Positions 9,038 through 17,665 of a stretch of DNA of 64,000 nucleotides are shown here, one piece after another. The stretch comes from Oscillospiraceae bacterium. Lineage in GTDB: Bacteria > Bacillota > Clostridia > Oscillospirales > CAG-382. The stretch covers positions 1 through 64,000 of the forward strand of contig SVRI01000009.1 in assembly GCA_015064895.1 (NCBI GenBank), read 5' to 3'. Under the pieces are notes generated by a model. It saw only the letters and a program-made list of their open reading frames with translations, did no database searches and had not been told where the DNA came from. The translations under genes and the position numbers were made by a program. Every line of letters starts with the position of its first letter. Position 1 is the first letter of the stretch.

Positions 9038-9069
9038 TTTACATTTCTCCTTATCTGATTTTTATAAAA

Positions 9070-10854
9070 TTACTTGTTTTCGATTGTGTGAGTAAGTGCA
9101 AGCTCATCAAGAGTTTTCTTGTCAACGGGTGCAGGACACATTGTCATAAGTTCCATTGCGTTCTGAACCTTGGGGAATGCAATAACATCACGAAGCGAAT
9201 CACATTCGAGAAGCTGCATACAGAGTCTGTCAAGACCGATACCCATACCGCCGTGAGGAGGTGCGCCGTACTTGAAGGCATCTGTGAGGAAGCCGAACTT
9301 TTCGTGTGCTTCTTCATCGCTCATGCCAAGTAACGCAAACATTCTTCCCTGAAGCTCGGGATTTGTGATTCTGATAGAACCGCTGGAAAGCTCAATGCCG
9401 TTGAGAACAAGGTCGTATGCTTTTGCTCTAACCTTGGACTTATCTGTTTCAAGGTATTCGAGGCATTCATCAAGGGGTGATGTGAAAGGATGGTGCATTG
9501 CAAGCCATTCGCCGCTTTCATCGTCGTATTCGAAGAAGGGGAACTCGATAATCCAAAGAAGATTAAAGCCCTTCTTTTCAATACCGAGGCGACCAGAAAC
9601 CTCAACTCTGAGTGAGCCGAGCTGAGAGAGAACCTTGTTTGTATTTGTATCGGCAACAATCATAACAACGTCGCCTGTCTTTGCGTCCATTGCCTTTGCA
9701 ATAGCTGCCATTTCGTCCTCTGTCATAAACTTAGCGAAAGAAGAAGCCACGCCTTCTTCTGTGTATCTTATCCATGCAAGACCCTTACCGCCGATACCCT
9801 TAACGTATTCGGTGAGCTTATCGATTTCCTTACGTGTAAGCTTTGTAACAGCATCTTCCGCCTTGATTGCACGAACAGAGCCGCCGTTTTCAACAGCACC
9901 CGTAAATACACCAAAGCCGCATCCCTTTACAACGTCTGAAAGGTCAACAATTTCCATGCCGAATCTTGTATCGGGCTTATCTGAGCCGTATCTTTCCATT
10001 GCTTCCTTATAGGTAAGTCTGGGAAGAGGAAGAGGAATATCAACATCAAGGATTTCCTTGAACACTCTCTTCATAAAGCCTTCGCCTATAGCCAGTACAT
10101 CTTCCATTTCAACGAAAGACATTTCGAGGTCAATCTGTGTAAATTCAGGCTGTCTGTCGGCTCTGAGGTCTTCGTCTCTGAAGCAGCGTGCAATCTGCAT
10201 ATATCTGTCAAAGCCGGCTACCATTGAGAGCTGCTTATAAAGCTGAGGCGACTGAGGAAGTGCATAGAAAGAGCCCTTATGAACACGGGAAGGAACGAGA
10301 TAGTCACGTGCGCCTTCGGGTGTGGACTTAATAAGCATAGGAGTTTCGATTTCGATAAATCCGTTTTCGTCAAAGTAATCTCTTGTTACCTTTGTGAGCT
10401 TATGACGGATAAGGATATTCTTCATAAGGTCGGGACGGCGAAGGTCGAGGTATCTGTACTTAAGTCTGAGTTCTTCATTTGACTTACAGTTTTCAACGAT
10501 TTCAAAGGGAGGTGTCTGGGATTCGCCGAGGATTTTGAGTTCGCTGACATAAATTTCAACATTACCTGTCGGGATGTTGGGGTTTTTACTGTCACGTTCT
10601 CTTACAACACCTGTCGCTGCAAGAACAAACTCACTTCTTGCACTCTTTGCCTTTTCCATAACATCTGCGGCTGTTCCTTCGTCAAATGCGAGCTGAACGA
10701 TGCCCGTTCTGTCACGAAGGTCGATAAAGCAAAGAACACCGAGGTCTCTTGCCTTCTGTACCCAGCCCATAACCGTAACTGTTTTTCCCACATGACCGTC
10801 ACGGACGTCGCCGCAATAGTCTGTTCTTTTTGTATTGCCTAAAAATTCAGCCAT
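9070..10854 (-). CDS. aspS: aspartyl-tRNA synthetase
   Basis: 594 residues, the usual length of bacterial AspRS. Order: OB-fold anticodon-binding domain (1-110), class II catalytic core with YRYLDLRRPDL (about 133-143) and motif 2 FRDEDLRADRQPEFTQIDLE (about 225-244), an inserted GAD domain in the middle, and motif 3 GAPPHGGMGIGLDRLCMQL near residue 530. It charges tRNA-Asp; the full-length bacterial type may also act on tRNA-Asn in organisms with an amidotransferase, which is not shown here. In many Bacillota hisS is directly followed by aspS; here a GIY-YIG gene with inverted repeats separates them. Confidence 0.98.
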   Translation of the reverse strand: MAEFLGNTKRTDYCGDVRDGHVGKTVTVMGWVQKARDLGVLCFIDLRDRTGIVQLAFDEGTAADVMEKAKSARSEFVLAATGVVRERDSKNPNIPTGNVEIYVSELKILGESQTPPFEIVENCKSNEELRLKYRYLDLRRPDLMKNILIRHKLTKVTRDYFDENGFIEIETPMLIKSTPEGARDYLVPSRVHKGSFYALPQSPQLYKQLSMVAGFDRYMQIARCFRDEDLRADRQPEFTQIDLEMSFVEMEDVLAIGEGFMKRVFKEILDVDIPLPLPRLTYKEAMERYGSDKPDTRFGMEIVDLSDVVKGCGFGVFTGAVENGGSVRAIKAEDAVTKLTRKEIDKLTEYVKGIGGKGLAWIRYTEEGVASSFAKFMTEDEMAAIAKAMDAKTGDVVMIVADTNTNKVLSQLGSLRVEVSGRLGIEKKGFNLLWIIEFPFFEYDDESGEWLAMHHPFTSPLDECLEYLETDKSKVRAKAYDLVLNGIELSSGSIRITNPELQGRMFALLGMSDEEAHEKFGFLTDAFKYGAPPHGGMGIGLDRLCMQLLECDSLRDVIAFPKVQNAMELMTMCPAPVDKKTLDELALTHTIENK

Positions 10855-10925
10855 TTTATTGCTTCCTTTCTTAGTGTGGATTCTTTTTAATTTTGCTCCG
10901 ACTCATAACTCTTTTCGCCCATTCA

Positions 10926-10958
10926 CTGACTGTCATCCTGAGCGAAGTCGAAGGATCT
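10926..10958 (+). repeat. left inverted repeat flanking the GIY-YIG gene
   Basis: Core TGTCATCCTGAGCGAAGTCG then AAGGATCT, just beyond the GIY-YIG stop at 10965. It is the inverted counterpart of 11267-11309. Confidence 0.85.
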
Positions 10959-10964
10959 TAGCGA

Positions 10965-11246
10965 TTACCCAAGCATCCCCGACAAATCGAGCCAATCTTT
11001 ATTAAAATCATTGATAAGTTGATTTTTTCTTTCTCTTTTCCAGCCTTTTAACTGTTTTTCCCTGTCAATTGCCTGATTGATATTTGTGAAATCTTCAAAA
11101 TATACAAGCTTGTTCAAATTATATCTTTGAGTAAAACCGGGAACTGTTTTCGTTTTATGTTCAAAAGTTCTTCTGATTAAATCGTTAGTTACTCCGATAT
11201 ACAAAACATTATTAGTCCAGTTTGTCATCATATAGACGTAATACAT
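10965..11246 (-). CDS. GIY-YIG domain nuclease (YhbQ/UPF0213-like)
   Basis: 93 residues, one GIY-YIG domain. It starts MYYVYMMTNWTNNVLYIGVT, with the motif tyrosines in YVYMM and YIGVT, followed by the catalytic Arg region NDLIRRTFEHK, and later a Glu in REKQLKGWKRER. Small single-domain GIY-YIG proteins of this type are widespread and often lie near repeats with the core CCTGAGCGAAGTCGAAGG. Here such repeats flank the gene in inverted orientation, and the unit sits between hisS and aspS. The function of the family is unclear; a mobile-unit origin is inference. Confidence 0.88.
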   Translation of the reverse strand: MYYVYMMTNWTNNVLYIGVTNDLIRRTFEHKTKTVPGFTQRYNLNKLVYFEDFTNINQAIDREKQLKGWKRERKNQLINDFNKDWLDLSGMLG

Positions 11247-11266
11247 CTTAAAACCTCAAACAAATC

Positions 11267-11309
11267 AGATTCTTCGACTACGCTACGCTTCGCTCAGAAT
11301 GACAGACTG
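11267..11309 (-). repeat. right inverted repeat, overlapping the hisS 3' end
   Basis: Read on the minus strand: AGTCTGTCATTCTGAGCGAA, then an extra GCGTAGCGTA, then GTCGAAGAATCTG. It matches the left copy except for that 10-bp insertion and a few substitutions. The TCATTCTGA part forms the last codons and stop of hisS. Confidence 0.85.
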
Positions 11310-12556
11310 TTTACAACAGCGTCGAGTTCAACTTCCTTGGAGTCGTCTCTGTCACGCATATTCTTGAGGATTGCCACGTTATTATCAAGCTCATTGTCCC
11401 CAACAACAAGCACATACTTTGCACCGATTTTATCTGCATACTTCATCTGTGCCTTGAGGCTTCTTGATACAACGTCCGTTTCTGCATATATGCCCTTTTC
11501 ACGAAGAGCCGCCACCGTCTTCATGGCGTACATAACACCCTTTTCACCCATGGGTGCAATATAAAGAAGGGGTTGTCCTATTTCGGGAAGCTGCATCTCG
11601 CCCTTTTCAGCCTTTGCCTTGAGGGCAAGAATTATACGTGTAAGTCCCATGCCGAAGCCGATACCGCAAAGTGCGGGGCCGTCGAGCTGCTGCATGAGTC
11701 CGTCATATCTTCCGCCGCCGCAAACCGTACTCTGTGCGCCGATATCGTCGGAGATGAACTCAAATACAGTCTTTCTATAGTAGTCGAGACCTCTTACGAT
11801 TCTGGGGTTGATACCGTATTCGATTCCGAGTGCATCAAGTGTTGCCTTTAATGTTTCGAAGTGAGAATTACAGCCTTCGCAAAGGTGGTCGATTGTCTTG
11901 GGTGCGCCGTCTGCAATTGCACCGCAGATGGGGCTCTTACAGTCGAGGATTCTAAGGGGATTCTTTACAAGTCTTTCCTTACATGTTCCGCAAAGCTCAT
12001 CCTCATGGCTCTTGAAATAATCTCTGAGTGCATCGTGATATTTGGGTCTGCAGTCGGGACAGCCGATGGAGTTGATGTTAAGGCTTGCTTTAAGACCCAG
12101 CTTCTTTATAACTCTATCGCCGAGGGCAATGACCTCTGCATCGGCAGAAGCTGTTTCTGCACCGAACATTTCAATACCGAACTGATAAAACTCTCTGCTT
12201 CTTCCTGCCTGGGGTTTTTCATATCTGAAGAACGGGCCAAGGTAGTAGAGCTTTAAAGGCATGGGCTCATTGTAAAGGCTGTTTTCAATAACGCTTCTTA
12301 CAACACCGGCTGTACCTTCGGGACGAAGGCAGAATTCTGTTCCCTCTCTATCATTGAGGGTGAACATTTCCTTCTGAACGATATCGGTTGTATCGCCGAC
12401 GCCTCTTTTATACACGCTTGACAATTCAAACGTGGGTATTCTTATTTCATTGAAGCCTGCCGCCGCAGTACATTCTCTTATTACCTTTTCGACTTCATGC
12501 CAGATTGCCGTTTCCTTTGGCAATATGTCAATAGTACCCTTTGGTTTCTGGAGCAT
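11294..12556 (-). CDS. hisS: histidyl-tRNA synthetase
   Basis: 420 residues from an ATG at 12556 (MLQKPKGTIDILPKE), preceded by GGGGG; a longer frame to 12610 only translates a repeat hairpin. Class II core with FCLRPEGTAGVVR and motif 2 YYLGPFFRYEKPQAGRSREF, the HisRS-specific GLDYYRKTVFEF, and a C-terminal anticodon-binding domain. A CPDC / CGTC pair between about 160 and 200 suggests the zinc-like insertion of some HisRS. The final residues SLSF and the TGA stop come from the right inverted repeat of the GIY-YIG unit, so the original C-terminus seems to have been replaced. Confidence 0.97.
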   Translation of the reverse strand: MLQKPKGTIDILPKETAIWHEVEKVIRECTAAAGFNEIRIPTFELSSVYKRGVGDTTDIVQKEMFTLNDREGTEFCLRPEGTAGVVRSVIENSLYNEPMPLKLYYLGPFFRYEKPQAGRSREFYQFGIEMFGAETASADAEVIALGDRVIKKLGLKASLNINSIGCPDCRPKYHDALRDYFKSHEDELCGTCKERLVKNPLRILDCKSPICGAIADGAPKTIDHLCEGCNSHFETLKATLDALGIEYGINPRIVRGLDYYRKTVFEFISDDIGAQSTVCGGGRYDGLMQQLDGPALCGIGFGMGLTRIILALKAKAEKGEMQLPEIGQPLLYIAPMGEKGVMYAMKTVAALREKGIYAETDVVSRSLKAQMKYADKIGAKYVLVVGDNELDNNVAILKNMRDRDDSKEVELDAVVNSLSF

Positions 12557-12773
12557 CTTTACTTTCCCCCTACTTTTCTTTCGCAGAAAAGTAGGCAAAA
12601 GAACTCGCATTTGTCACCTTTTCCGCAAAAGCAATAATCATATATTTTTTCTCGATTGGATTTCCGTTTGACCGCCATAAATCCAAGCGGTCAAACTCAG
12701 ATGATTTACATTTTTCAGCGACACCGACAGTTACGGTTTTGTATGAAATACCCCGTGTATTTGCCGCGGTGCT
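12557..12773. repeat. intergenic modular repeat element upstream of hisS
   Basis: No gene seen. It holds two hairpins: CCTACTTTTCT / AGAAAAGTAGG (12569-12595), whose end merges into the hisS RBS, and GTTTGACCGC / GCGGTCAAAC (12666-12696). The segment TGAAATACCCCGTGTATTTG (12744-12763) recurs at about 29993-30012 with one change. This is one copy of the family discussed in the findings. Confidence 0.75.
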
Positions 12774-13151
12774 TCACCGCTTATAGTTAAGCAAATAATC
12801 TATAAAATCATAGACCGTCTTTTTCTGTCCCTGTGACAGTTTATCATACATACTTTGCACATCAAGGCTCTTTTGTGTAGGCTGTCTCTTTGTGACTTTA
12901 ATTTCCTGCTCTTCTATTCCGCAGGCGAACATATAGTCTTCAAGTTCGATACCGTTTTCGCTGTTTTCGGCAAGTTTGGTAAGAAGTTTAAATCCCGGTG
13001 CATTTTCCTGCTGACACATTTCAAGCTTATGAAGCTGAACATAGCTTATACCGCAATCATTTGCAAATGCACGTGTTGTTCTTTCGCCTTTTGCCTTTTC
13101 AATCAGCATGGCGAGGATTTTTTTGTTGAAGTGTTTACTCTTTCTTGCCAA
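12774..13151 (-). CDS. helix-turn-helix protein of unknown role
   Basis: 125 residues with a TTG start (GGAGG 8 nt upstream). The middle part TRAFANDCGISYVQLHKLE looks like a helix-turn-helix of XRE type, preceded by a basic N-terminus (MARKSKHFNKK). The C-terminal half is acidic to mixed and ends in a helix (KKTVYDFIDYLLNYKR). It is most likely a small DNA-binding regulator; target unknown. It lies 127 bp from the smaller XRE gene on the same strand. Confidence 0.65.
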   Translation of the reverse strand: MARKSKHFNKKILAMLIEKAKGERTTRAFANDCGISYVQLHKLEMCQQENAPGFKLLTKLAENSENGIELEDYMFACGIEEQEIKVTKRQPTQKSLDVQSMYDKLSQGQKKTVYDFIDYLLNYKR

Positions 13152-13240
13152 AAAGACACCTCCGATGTTAAGTACATATTTTAACTTATATATTGTAGCA
13201 TATTATTTTTGGTTTTTCAAGGAGTTTGGGGAGATTTTTC

Positions 13241-13272
13241 AAAAAAATAATGTCCCGAAGCGGAATCGGGAC
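13241..13272 (-). terminator. terminator of the XRE gene
   Basis: Stem GTCCCGA / TCGGGAC (13252-13272) followed on the minus strand by ATTATTTTTTTG, just beyond the stop at 13279. Confidence 0.8.
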
Positions 13273-13278
13273 AAATGT

Positions 13279-13479
13279 TTATTTATAATATTCTTCAAAC
13301 AGATCATTTGGGGTACATTCCAAAATATCGCAGAGTGCTTTGAGGTTTTCAAACTTAATGGCTGTTGTTTCATTATTCACAAGCTTGTTGAAATTCTGAT
13401 AACTAAGACCCATTTGCATGTATAACCAATACTTTGTTTTTCCTTTTTCACTAAGTATGTCAAGAATACGGAATTTCAT
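13279..13479 (-). CDS. Cro/CI (XRE) family regulator
   Basis: 66 residues, a single XRE helix-turn-helix: ILSEKGKTKYWLYMQMGLSY then QNFNKLVNNE and the dimer-type helix LKALCDILECTPNDLFEE. RBS AAGGGG precedes the ATG. It is divergent from the SLOG gene at 13605. A palindrome overlapping the SLOG gene's -10 box is a natural candidate operator, so I infer it represses that gene. Confidence 0.88.
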   Translation of the reverse strand: MKFRILDILSEKGKTKYWLYMQMGLSYQNFNKLVNNETTAIKFENLKALCDILECTPNDLFEEYYK

Positions 13480-13548
13480 ATACCATTCCCCTTATCATTG
13501 TATGTATACATAAGATATTTATACATTCATGATAATCGAAATCACCAA

Positions 13549-13577
13549 TTGACAAATAGACTTCTACATTATATAAT
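13549..13577 (+). promoter_or_regulatory. sigma-A promoter of the SLOG gene
   Basis: TTGACA (13549-13554), 17-bp spacer, TATAAT (13572-13577). The -10 box is the left arm of the palindrome at 13570-13591. Confidence 0.85.
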
Positions 13578-13591
13578 GTACACATTATATA
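13570..13591. promoter_or_regulatory. palindromic operator candidate
   Basis: Perfect inverted repeat TATATAATGT-AC-ACATTATATA (10-bp arms) covering the -10 box and transcription start region of the SLOG gene. A second palindrome, ATGTATACAT, lies at 13502-13511 nearer the XRE gene. Confidence 0.6.
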
Positions 13592-13604
13592 TGGGGTGAA
13601 ATAT

Positions 13605-14087
13605 ATGAACTTGATATCTGTTTTTACTGTCAGTTTTTTCGGTCACAGAGATTTTTCGGAACATTTAAGACTTGAACTCACACTCGAAAACATGTTAAAA
13701 GACATTTTAACTCAACATGAATATGTTGTATTTCTCGTTGGCAGAAACGGAGAGTTTGACCAGTTTGTTTCCTCCACAATACGTAAAGTCAAAAGAGATT
13801 TTTGCGGAAGTAACGGTGAGCTTGTATGTGTTCTTCCTTATGAAACATCGGAATTCAAAAACAATGTAGAAAGCTTTTTGAAATACTATGACAGAGTTGA
13901 AATATACGCCCCTGTAAATAACACCCATTTCAAAGCAGCAATAAGCAAACGAAATGTTGATATGGTTTCACGCTCTGATCTTTTAATATGTTATGTCAAC
14001 AGAAAAAAAGGCGGTGCATACAATGCCGTTGTGCTTGCTCAAAAGAATAATATACCCTTTATCAATTTGGCAGAAAACAATATATAA
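13605..14087 (+). CDS. SLOG/YpsA-like (DUF1273-type) protein
   Basis: 160 residues from an ATG at 13605, with GGGGTG 6 nt upstream; a GTG at 13596 in frame is part of that RBS. Strand-turn motifs fit a SLOG Rossmann-like fold: FFGHRDF (residues 11-17), FLVGRNGEFDQFV, and late RNVDMVSRSDLLICYVNRKKGGAYN, with the GGAYN loop typical of ligand binding. SLOG proteins bind nucleotide-derived ligands or process cytokinin-like nucleotides; no function is known for this subgroup. It has its own promoter and a divergent XRE regulator. Confidence 0.8.
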   Translation: MNLISVFTVSFFGHRDFSEHLRLELTLENMLKDILTQHEYVVFLVGRNGEFDQFVSSTIRKVKRDFCGSNGELVCVLPYETSEFKNNVESFLKYYDRVEIYAPVNNTHFKAAISKRNVDMVSRSDLLICYVNRKKGGAYNAVVLAQKNNIPFINLAENNI

Positions 14088-14400
14088 AAAAGTTCCCCGA
14101 CACCGTGGTTTGGTGTCGGGGAACAGTTATAATCGTGCGATTACACTCGTTTTTTGACTGTAAAAAGTCGGTGCTGAATTATTTTCTCTTTGCTTTCTCT
14201 TTTTATCAAAGAAATTTCAAACGGGACGTCGAGGACGCCGTCCCCTACAAGAACTGCTTTTTTTCGAGTTTGGTCGGTTGCGTCTATGCCGACCAAACGG
14301 AGCTTCATTCGGGCATCCTAAATACAAGTTAAATCCCGAAACATAGTCTCGTCACATTTTCTCTTTGGTTACTTTCTCTTTTTATCAAAGAGAAAGTAAC
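14088..14400. repeat. intergenic modular repeat element between SLOG gene and glyS
   Basis: No gene. Modules in order: hairpin TTCCCCGACACC / GGTGTCGGGGAA with loop GTGGTTT (14093-14123); GGGACG-loop-CGTCCC element (14223-14244), also present near 30155; hairpin GTTTGGTCGG / CCGACCAAAC (14268-14298); hairpin with 14-bp arms GTTACTTTCTCTTT / AAAGAGAAAGTAAC (14368-14400) ending one base before the glyS stop. Confidence 0.8.
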
Positions 14401-15801
14401 TTAGAACACGAGCTTTGCTTCAATATAAGCCTTTACGTCTTCAATCTTAACTCTTTCCTGAGTCATGGAGTCTCTTTCTCTGATTGTTACGCAGCCGTCC
14501 TCTTCGGATTCGAAGTCGTATGTGATGCAGAAGGGAGTACCGATTTCGTCTTCTCTTCTGTAACGCTTGCCGATAGAACCTGCTTCGTCGTAGTCAACCA
14601 TAAAGCTCTTCTGAAGGTCGTGATAGAGCTCTGTTGCCTTTTCGGAGAGCTTCTTGGAAAGAGGAAGAACAGCAGCCTTGAAGGGTGCAAGTGCAGGATG
14701 AAGTCTGAGAACAGTTCTGACATCGCCGCCTTCGAGTTCTTCTTCATCATAAGCATCGCAAAGGAAGCTGAGGAAGCATCTTTCAACACCGAGGGAAGGC
14801 TCAACAACATAAGGAATGTATCTTTCATTTGTTTCGGGATCGAAGTAGGAAAGATCCTTGTTTGATGTGTTGATGTGCTGTGTAAGGTCGTAGTCTGTTC
14901 TGTCGGCAATACCCCAGAGTTCGCCCCATCCGAACGGGAAGAGGAATTCGAAGTCTGTTGTTGCCTTGGAGTAGAATGAAAGCTCTTCGGGATCGTGGTC
15001 ACGGAGTCTTAAGTTTTCTTCCTTCATGCCGAGGCTGAGGAGCCAGTCACGGCAGTAAGAACGCCAGTAGTCGAACCATTCAAGATCTGTATCGGGCTTA
15101 CAGAAGAATTCAAGCTCCATCTGTTCAAATTCACGTACACGGAAAATGAAGTTGCCGGGTGTGATTTCGTTTCTGAAGGACTTACCTATCTGTGCAATAC
15201 CGAAGGGAACCTTTCTTCTTGTTGTTCTCTGAACATTTGCAAAGTTTACGAAAATACCCTGTGCTGTTTCGGGTCTGAGATATACCGTATTCTTTGCATC
15301 CTCGGTTACGCCCTGGAATGTCTTGAACATGAGGTTGAACTGACGGATATCTGTAAAGTTGTGCTTGCCGCATGTGGGACAGGGAATGTTATGCTCATCT
15401 ATAAAGTTCTTCATTTCTTCCTGGCTCATGGCATCTGCACTTGTACCGAGTTCAAAGCCTGTTTCAGCACACCAGTCTTCGATAATCTTGTCTGCTCTGA
15501 ATCTTTCGTGACATTCTCTACAGTCCATAAGAGGGTCGGAGAATCCGCCAAGGTGACCGGAAGCAACCCAAGTCTGAGGGTTCATAAGGATAGCCGCATC
15601 AAGACCTACGTTGTAGGGGTTTTCCTGAACAAACTTCTTCCACCATGCCTTCTTTACGTTGTTCTTGAGTTCAACGCCGAGAGGACCGTAGTCCCAAGTG
15701 TTTGCAAGACCGCCGTAGATTTCACTGCCTGCGAATACATAACCTCTGTTCTTACAGAAGGCTACGATTTTGTCCATTGACTTTTCTGTGTTCTTTAACA
15801 T
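14401..15801 (-). CDS. glyS: glycyl-tRNA synthetase, dimeric (alpha-2) type
   Basis: 466 residues. The eukaryote/archaea-like single-chain GlyRS: N-terminal [17 protein letters not shown] and [13 protein letters not shown], a CRECHERF motif in the zinc-like insertion, motif 2 with [20 protein letters not shown], and motif 3 region [16 protein letters not shown], then an anticodon-binding domain. It charges tRNA-Gly. Start at [11 protein letters not shown] follows AAGGAAG. The stop codon abuts a 14-bp-arm repeat hairpin. Confidence 0.97.
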   Translation of the reverse strand: MLKNTEKSMDKIVAFCKNRGYVFAGSEIYGGLANTWDYGPLGVELKNNVKKAWWKKFVQENPYNVGLDAAILMNPQTWVASGHLGGFSDPLMDCRECHERFRADKIIEDWCAETGFELGTSADAMSQEEMKNFIDEHNIPCPTCGKHNFTDIRQFNLMFKTFQGVTEDAKNTVYLRPETAQGIFVNFANVQRTTRRKVPFGIAQIGKSFRNEITPGNFIFRVREFEQMELEFFCKPDTDLEWFDYWRSYCRDWLLSLGMKEENLRLRDHDPEELSFYSKATTDFEFLFPFGWGELWGIADRTDYDLTQHINTSNKDLSYFDPETNERYIPYVVEPSLGVERCFLSFLCDAYDEEELEGGDVRTVLRLHPALAPFKAAVLPLSKKLSEKATELYHDLQKSFMVDYDEAGSIGKRYRREDEIGTPFCITYDFESEEDGCVTIRERDSMTQERVKIEDVKAYIEAKLVF

Positions 15802-15849
15802 TGTCTTTTCTTCCTTTGTTTATGATAATATTTTATTTTCTCAATTCCA

Positions 15850-15970
15850 TGGCTTCCCCTTTTCTAAGGGGGAGCTGTCAGCTTTAGCTGACTGAGGAGG
15901 TTAAAACCGATTTCTTTTTTCAACCTCATCCGTCACTTCGTGACACCTTCCCCATTCCTTGGGGAAGGCA
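15850..15970. repeat. palindromic MITE-like element (121 bp)
   Basis: Ends TGGCTTCCCC and GGGGAAGGCA are inverted repeats with one mismatch. Inside are AGGGGGAGCTGTCAGC, GCTGACTGAGGAGGTT, AACCTCATCCGTCAC and GTGACACCTTCCCC, giving nested stems. I recognise this style of sequence as widely dispersed in gut Clostridia. No coding capacity. It sits between the glyS start and the gene ending at 16010. Confidence 0.8.
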
Positions 15971-16009
15971 GTCAGCAACTTCACTTAAGTACCATTGTGT
16001 AATTGTTCT

Positions 16010-16336
16010 TTAATTATCAATATCATAAAGATATTTTTCATCAAACAAACACAATACATCTACAATTGCATTATTATATCCACTCAGTTTGTCAGCATCA
16101 TCAATCTGCCTGCCCTCATTTATTGCTGTTTCAAATCTATCTCTAAGTGCTTTTGAAATTCCATCGTACTTTTTGATAAAATCATCTTCAGACATATTTG
16201 AATCATCAAGCATTTCTTTGAATCCGCAAACGTACCCGCAATACATATCTTGAAACTCGTCTTTTGCGTTGTTTTGATAATACAACATTTTTCTTTGGAG
16301 TATATCCTGAAAAGAAATATTTGCTACACTTTTCAT
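16010..16336 (-). CDS. hypothetical protein
   Basis: 108 residues starting MKSVANISFQDILQRKM at 16336, with GAGGGTG upstream. It is soluble and helical, without signal or membrane segments and without a recognised motif. It lies 11 bp after lysA, so it is probably the last gene of the lon-ysxC-lysA run. No function can be assigned. Confidence 0.65.
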   Translation of the reverse strand: MKSVANISFQDILQRKMLYYQNNAKDEFQDMYCGYVCGFKEMLDDSNMSEDDFIKKYDGISKALRDRFETAINEGRQIDDADKLSGYNNAIVDVLCLFDEKYLYDIDN

Positions 16337-16347
16337 AAAACACCCTC

Positions 16348-17652
16348 TCAAACATCGTTCCTTGTAAGATCCTCAAGCGTTTCTCGCTTAACCCCTACCC
16401 TGACACCGTCTTTTGACACAAGCACGAGTGCGGGCTTCAAGAAGCGGTTGTAATTTGACGACATTGAATAGTTATACGCACCCGTTACGCATACTGCAAG
16501 TATATCGCCGTACTGTGCCTTTTGAATATCCACATCGGGCTGAATGATGTCTCCGCTTTCACAGCAGGAGCCTACAACATCCGCATGGAAATTCATTTCC
16601 TCGTTTGCTTTGTTTGCAATAAGGCAGTAGTAAGGTGATTCATAGAGTGCATATCGGGGATTGTCACTCATACCGCCGTTTACGGGAATGTAGTTTTTAT
16701 ATCCGGGGATTGTCTTGATATGACCGACAGTGTAAAGTGTCACACCTGCCGCCGCAACAAGGCTTCTACCGGGTTCAAACATAATCTTTGGCATTGAAAT
16801 TCCGTTGTCGGCAACTGTTTTCTTTACCGTCTTTGCAATCTCACAAATCATCCATTCGATGTCGAGATTTTCTTCGGTAGGTAAATATCTTACACCAAAA
16901 CCGCCGCCAAGGTCAAGTACTTTTATTTTGTAAGAGCACTTTTCTTTGATTTCTGCAGCAAACTTTGTCATAATCTCGCAGGCATCAATGAAAGGCTGCG
17001 GGTCAAAGCTCTGTGAACCTACGTGGCAATGTATACCTAGAAGGTTTACGTTTGCCTTACTGAGGGCGTGCTTTACAAAGTCTAGAGCCTGTCCCGTTTC
17101 TATTGCTTCGCCGAACTTTGAATCCACATTACCCGTTGCAATCTTTGCGTGGGTATGAGGGTCAATGCCGGGAGTAATTCTTAAAAGTACATTCTGTGTT
17201 TTGCCGTATTTCTTTGATATTTCGTCGATGAAATCAAGCTCCTCGCAGTTATCGGCAACAAAACAGCCGACGCCGTTCTTTATTGCAAATTCGATGTCCT
17301 CATACATCTTGTTGTTGCCGTGGAAATATATACGCTCTGCAGGAAAACCTGCGGAAATTGCAGTATAAATCTCGCCAACCGATACGGCATCGACGCACAT
17401 TCCCTCCTCTTTTGCAATTTCGTACATTCCCTTGAAGGAAAGTGCTTTACTTGCATAGAGAATATCGGCATCGTCAAAGTGTTTTTTTACGGCATTTTTG
17501 TAGGTTCTGCACATCTCTCTTACTTTATCTTCGTCGATAACATAAAGAGGTGTGCCGTATTTTTCTGCAAGTTCTACGGTATCATGTCCTCGAACTGCAA
17601 AATGACCTTTTTCGTTTATTGAATAGTTGTCATGTAAAAGTTGTGTGTTCAC
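16348..17652 (-). CDS. lysA: diaminopimelate decarboxylase
   Basis: 434 residues from a GTG at 17652 (AGAAGGA 8 nt upstream); the longer frame overlaps ysxC and lacks an RBS. Fold III PLP enzyme: PLP lysine in ILYASKALSFKG (K69), HGNNKMYEDIEFAI, the glycine-rich phosphate loop LDLGGGFGVRY, EPGRSLVAAAG, and catalytic Cys in GSCCESGD. It converts meso-diaminopimelate to lysine. It lies 13 bp after ysxC, in the lon operon. Confidence 0.95.
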   Translation of the reverse strand: MNTQLLHDNYSINEKGHFAVRGHDTVELAEKYGTPLYVIDEDKVREMCRTYKNAVKKHFDDADILYASKALSFKGMYEIAKEEGMCVDAVSVGEIYTAISAGFPAERIYFHGNNKMYEDIEFAIKNGVGCFVADNCEELDFIDEISKKYGKTQNVLLRITPGIDPHTHAKIATGNVDSKFGEAIETGQALDFVKHALSKANVNLLGIHCHVGSQSFDPQPFIDACEIMTKFAAEIKEKCSYKIKVLDLGGGFGVRYLPTEENLDIEWMICEIAKTVKKTVADNGISMPKIMFEPGRSLVAAAGVTLYTVGHIKTIPGYKNYIPVNGGMSDNPRYALYESPYYCLIANKANEEMNFHADVVGSCCESGDIIQPDVDIQKAQYGDILAVCVTGAYNYSMSSNYNRFLKPALVLVSKDGVRVGVKRETLEDLTRNDV

Positions 17653-17665
17653 GGGTATTCCTTCT

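Noticed and set aside
12557..12610. N-terminal extension of hisS
   Set aside because: It translates the repeat hairpin; HisRS family proteins start at the MLQKPKGTIDILP position, which has the RBS.
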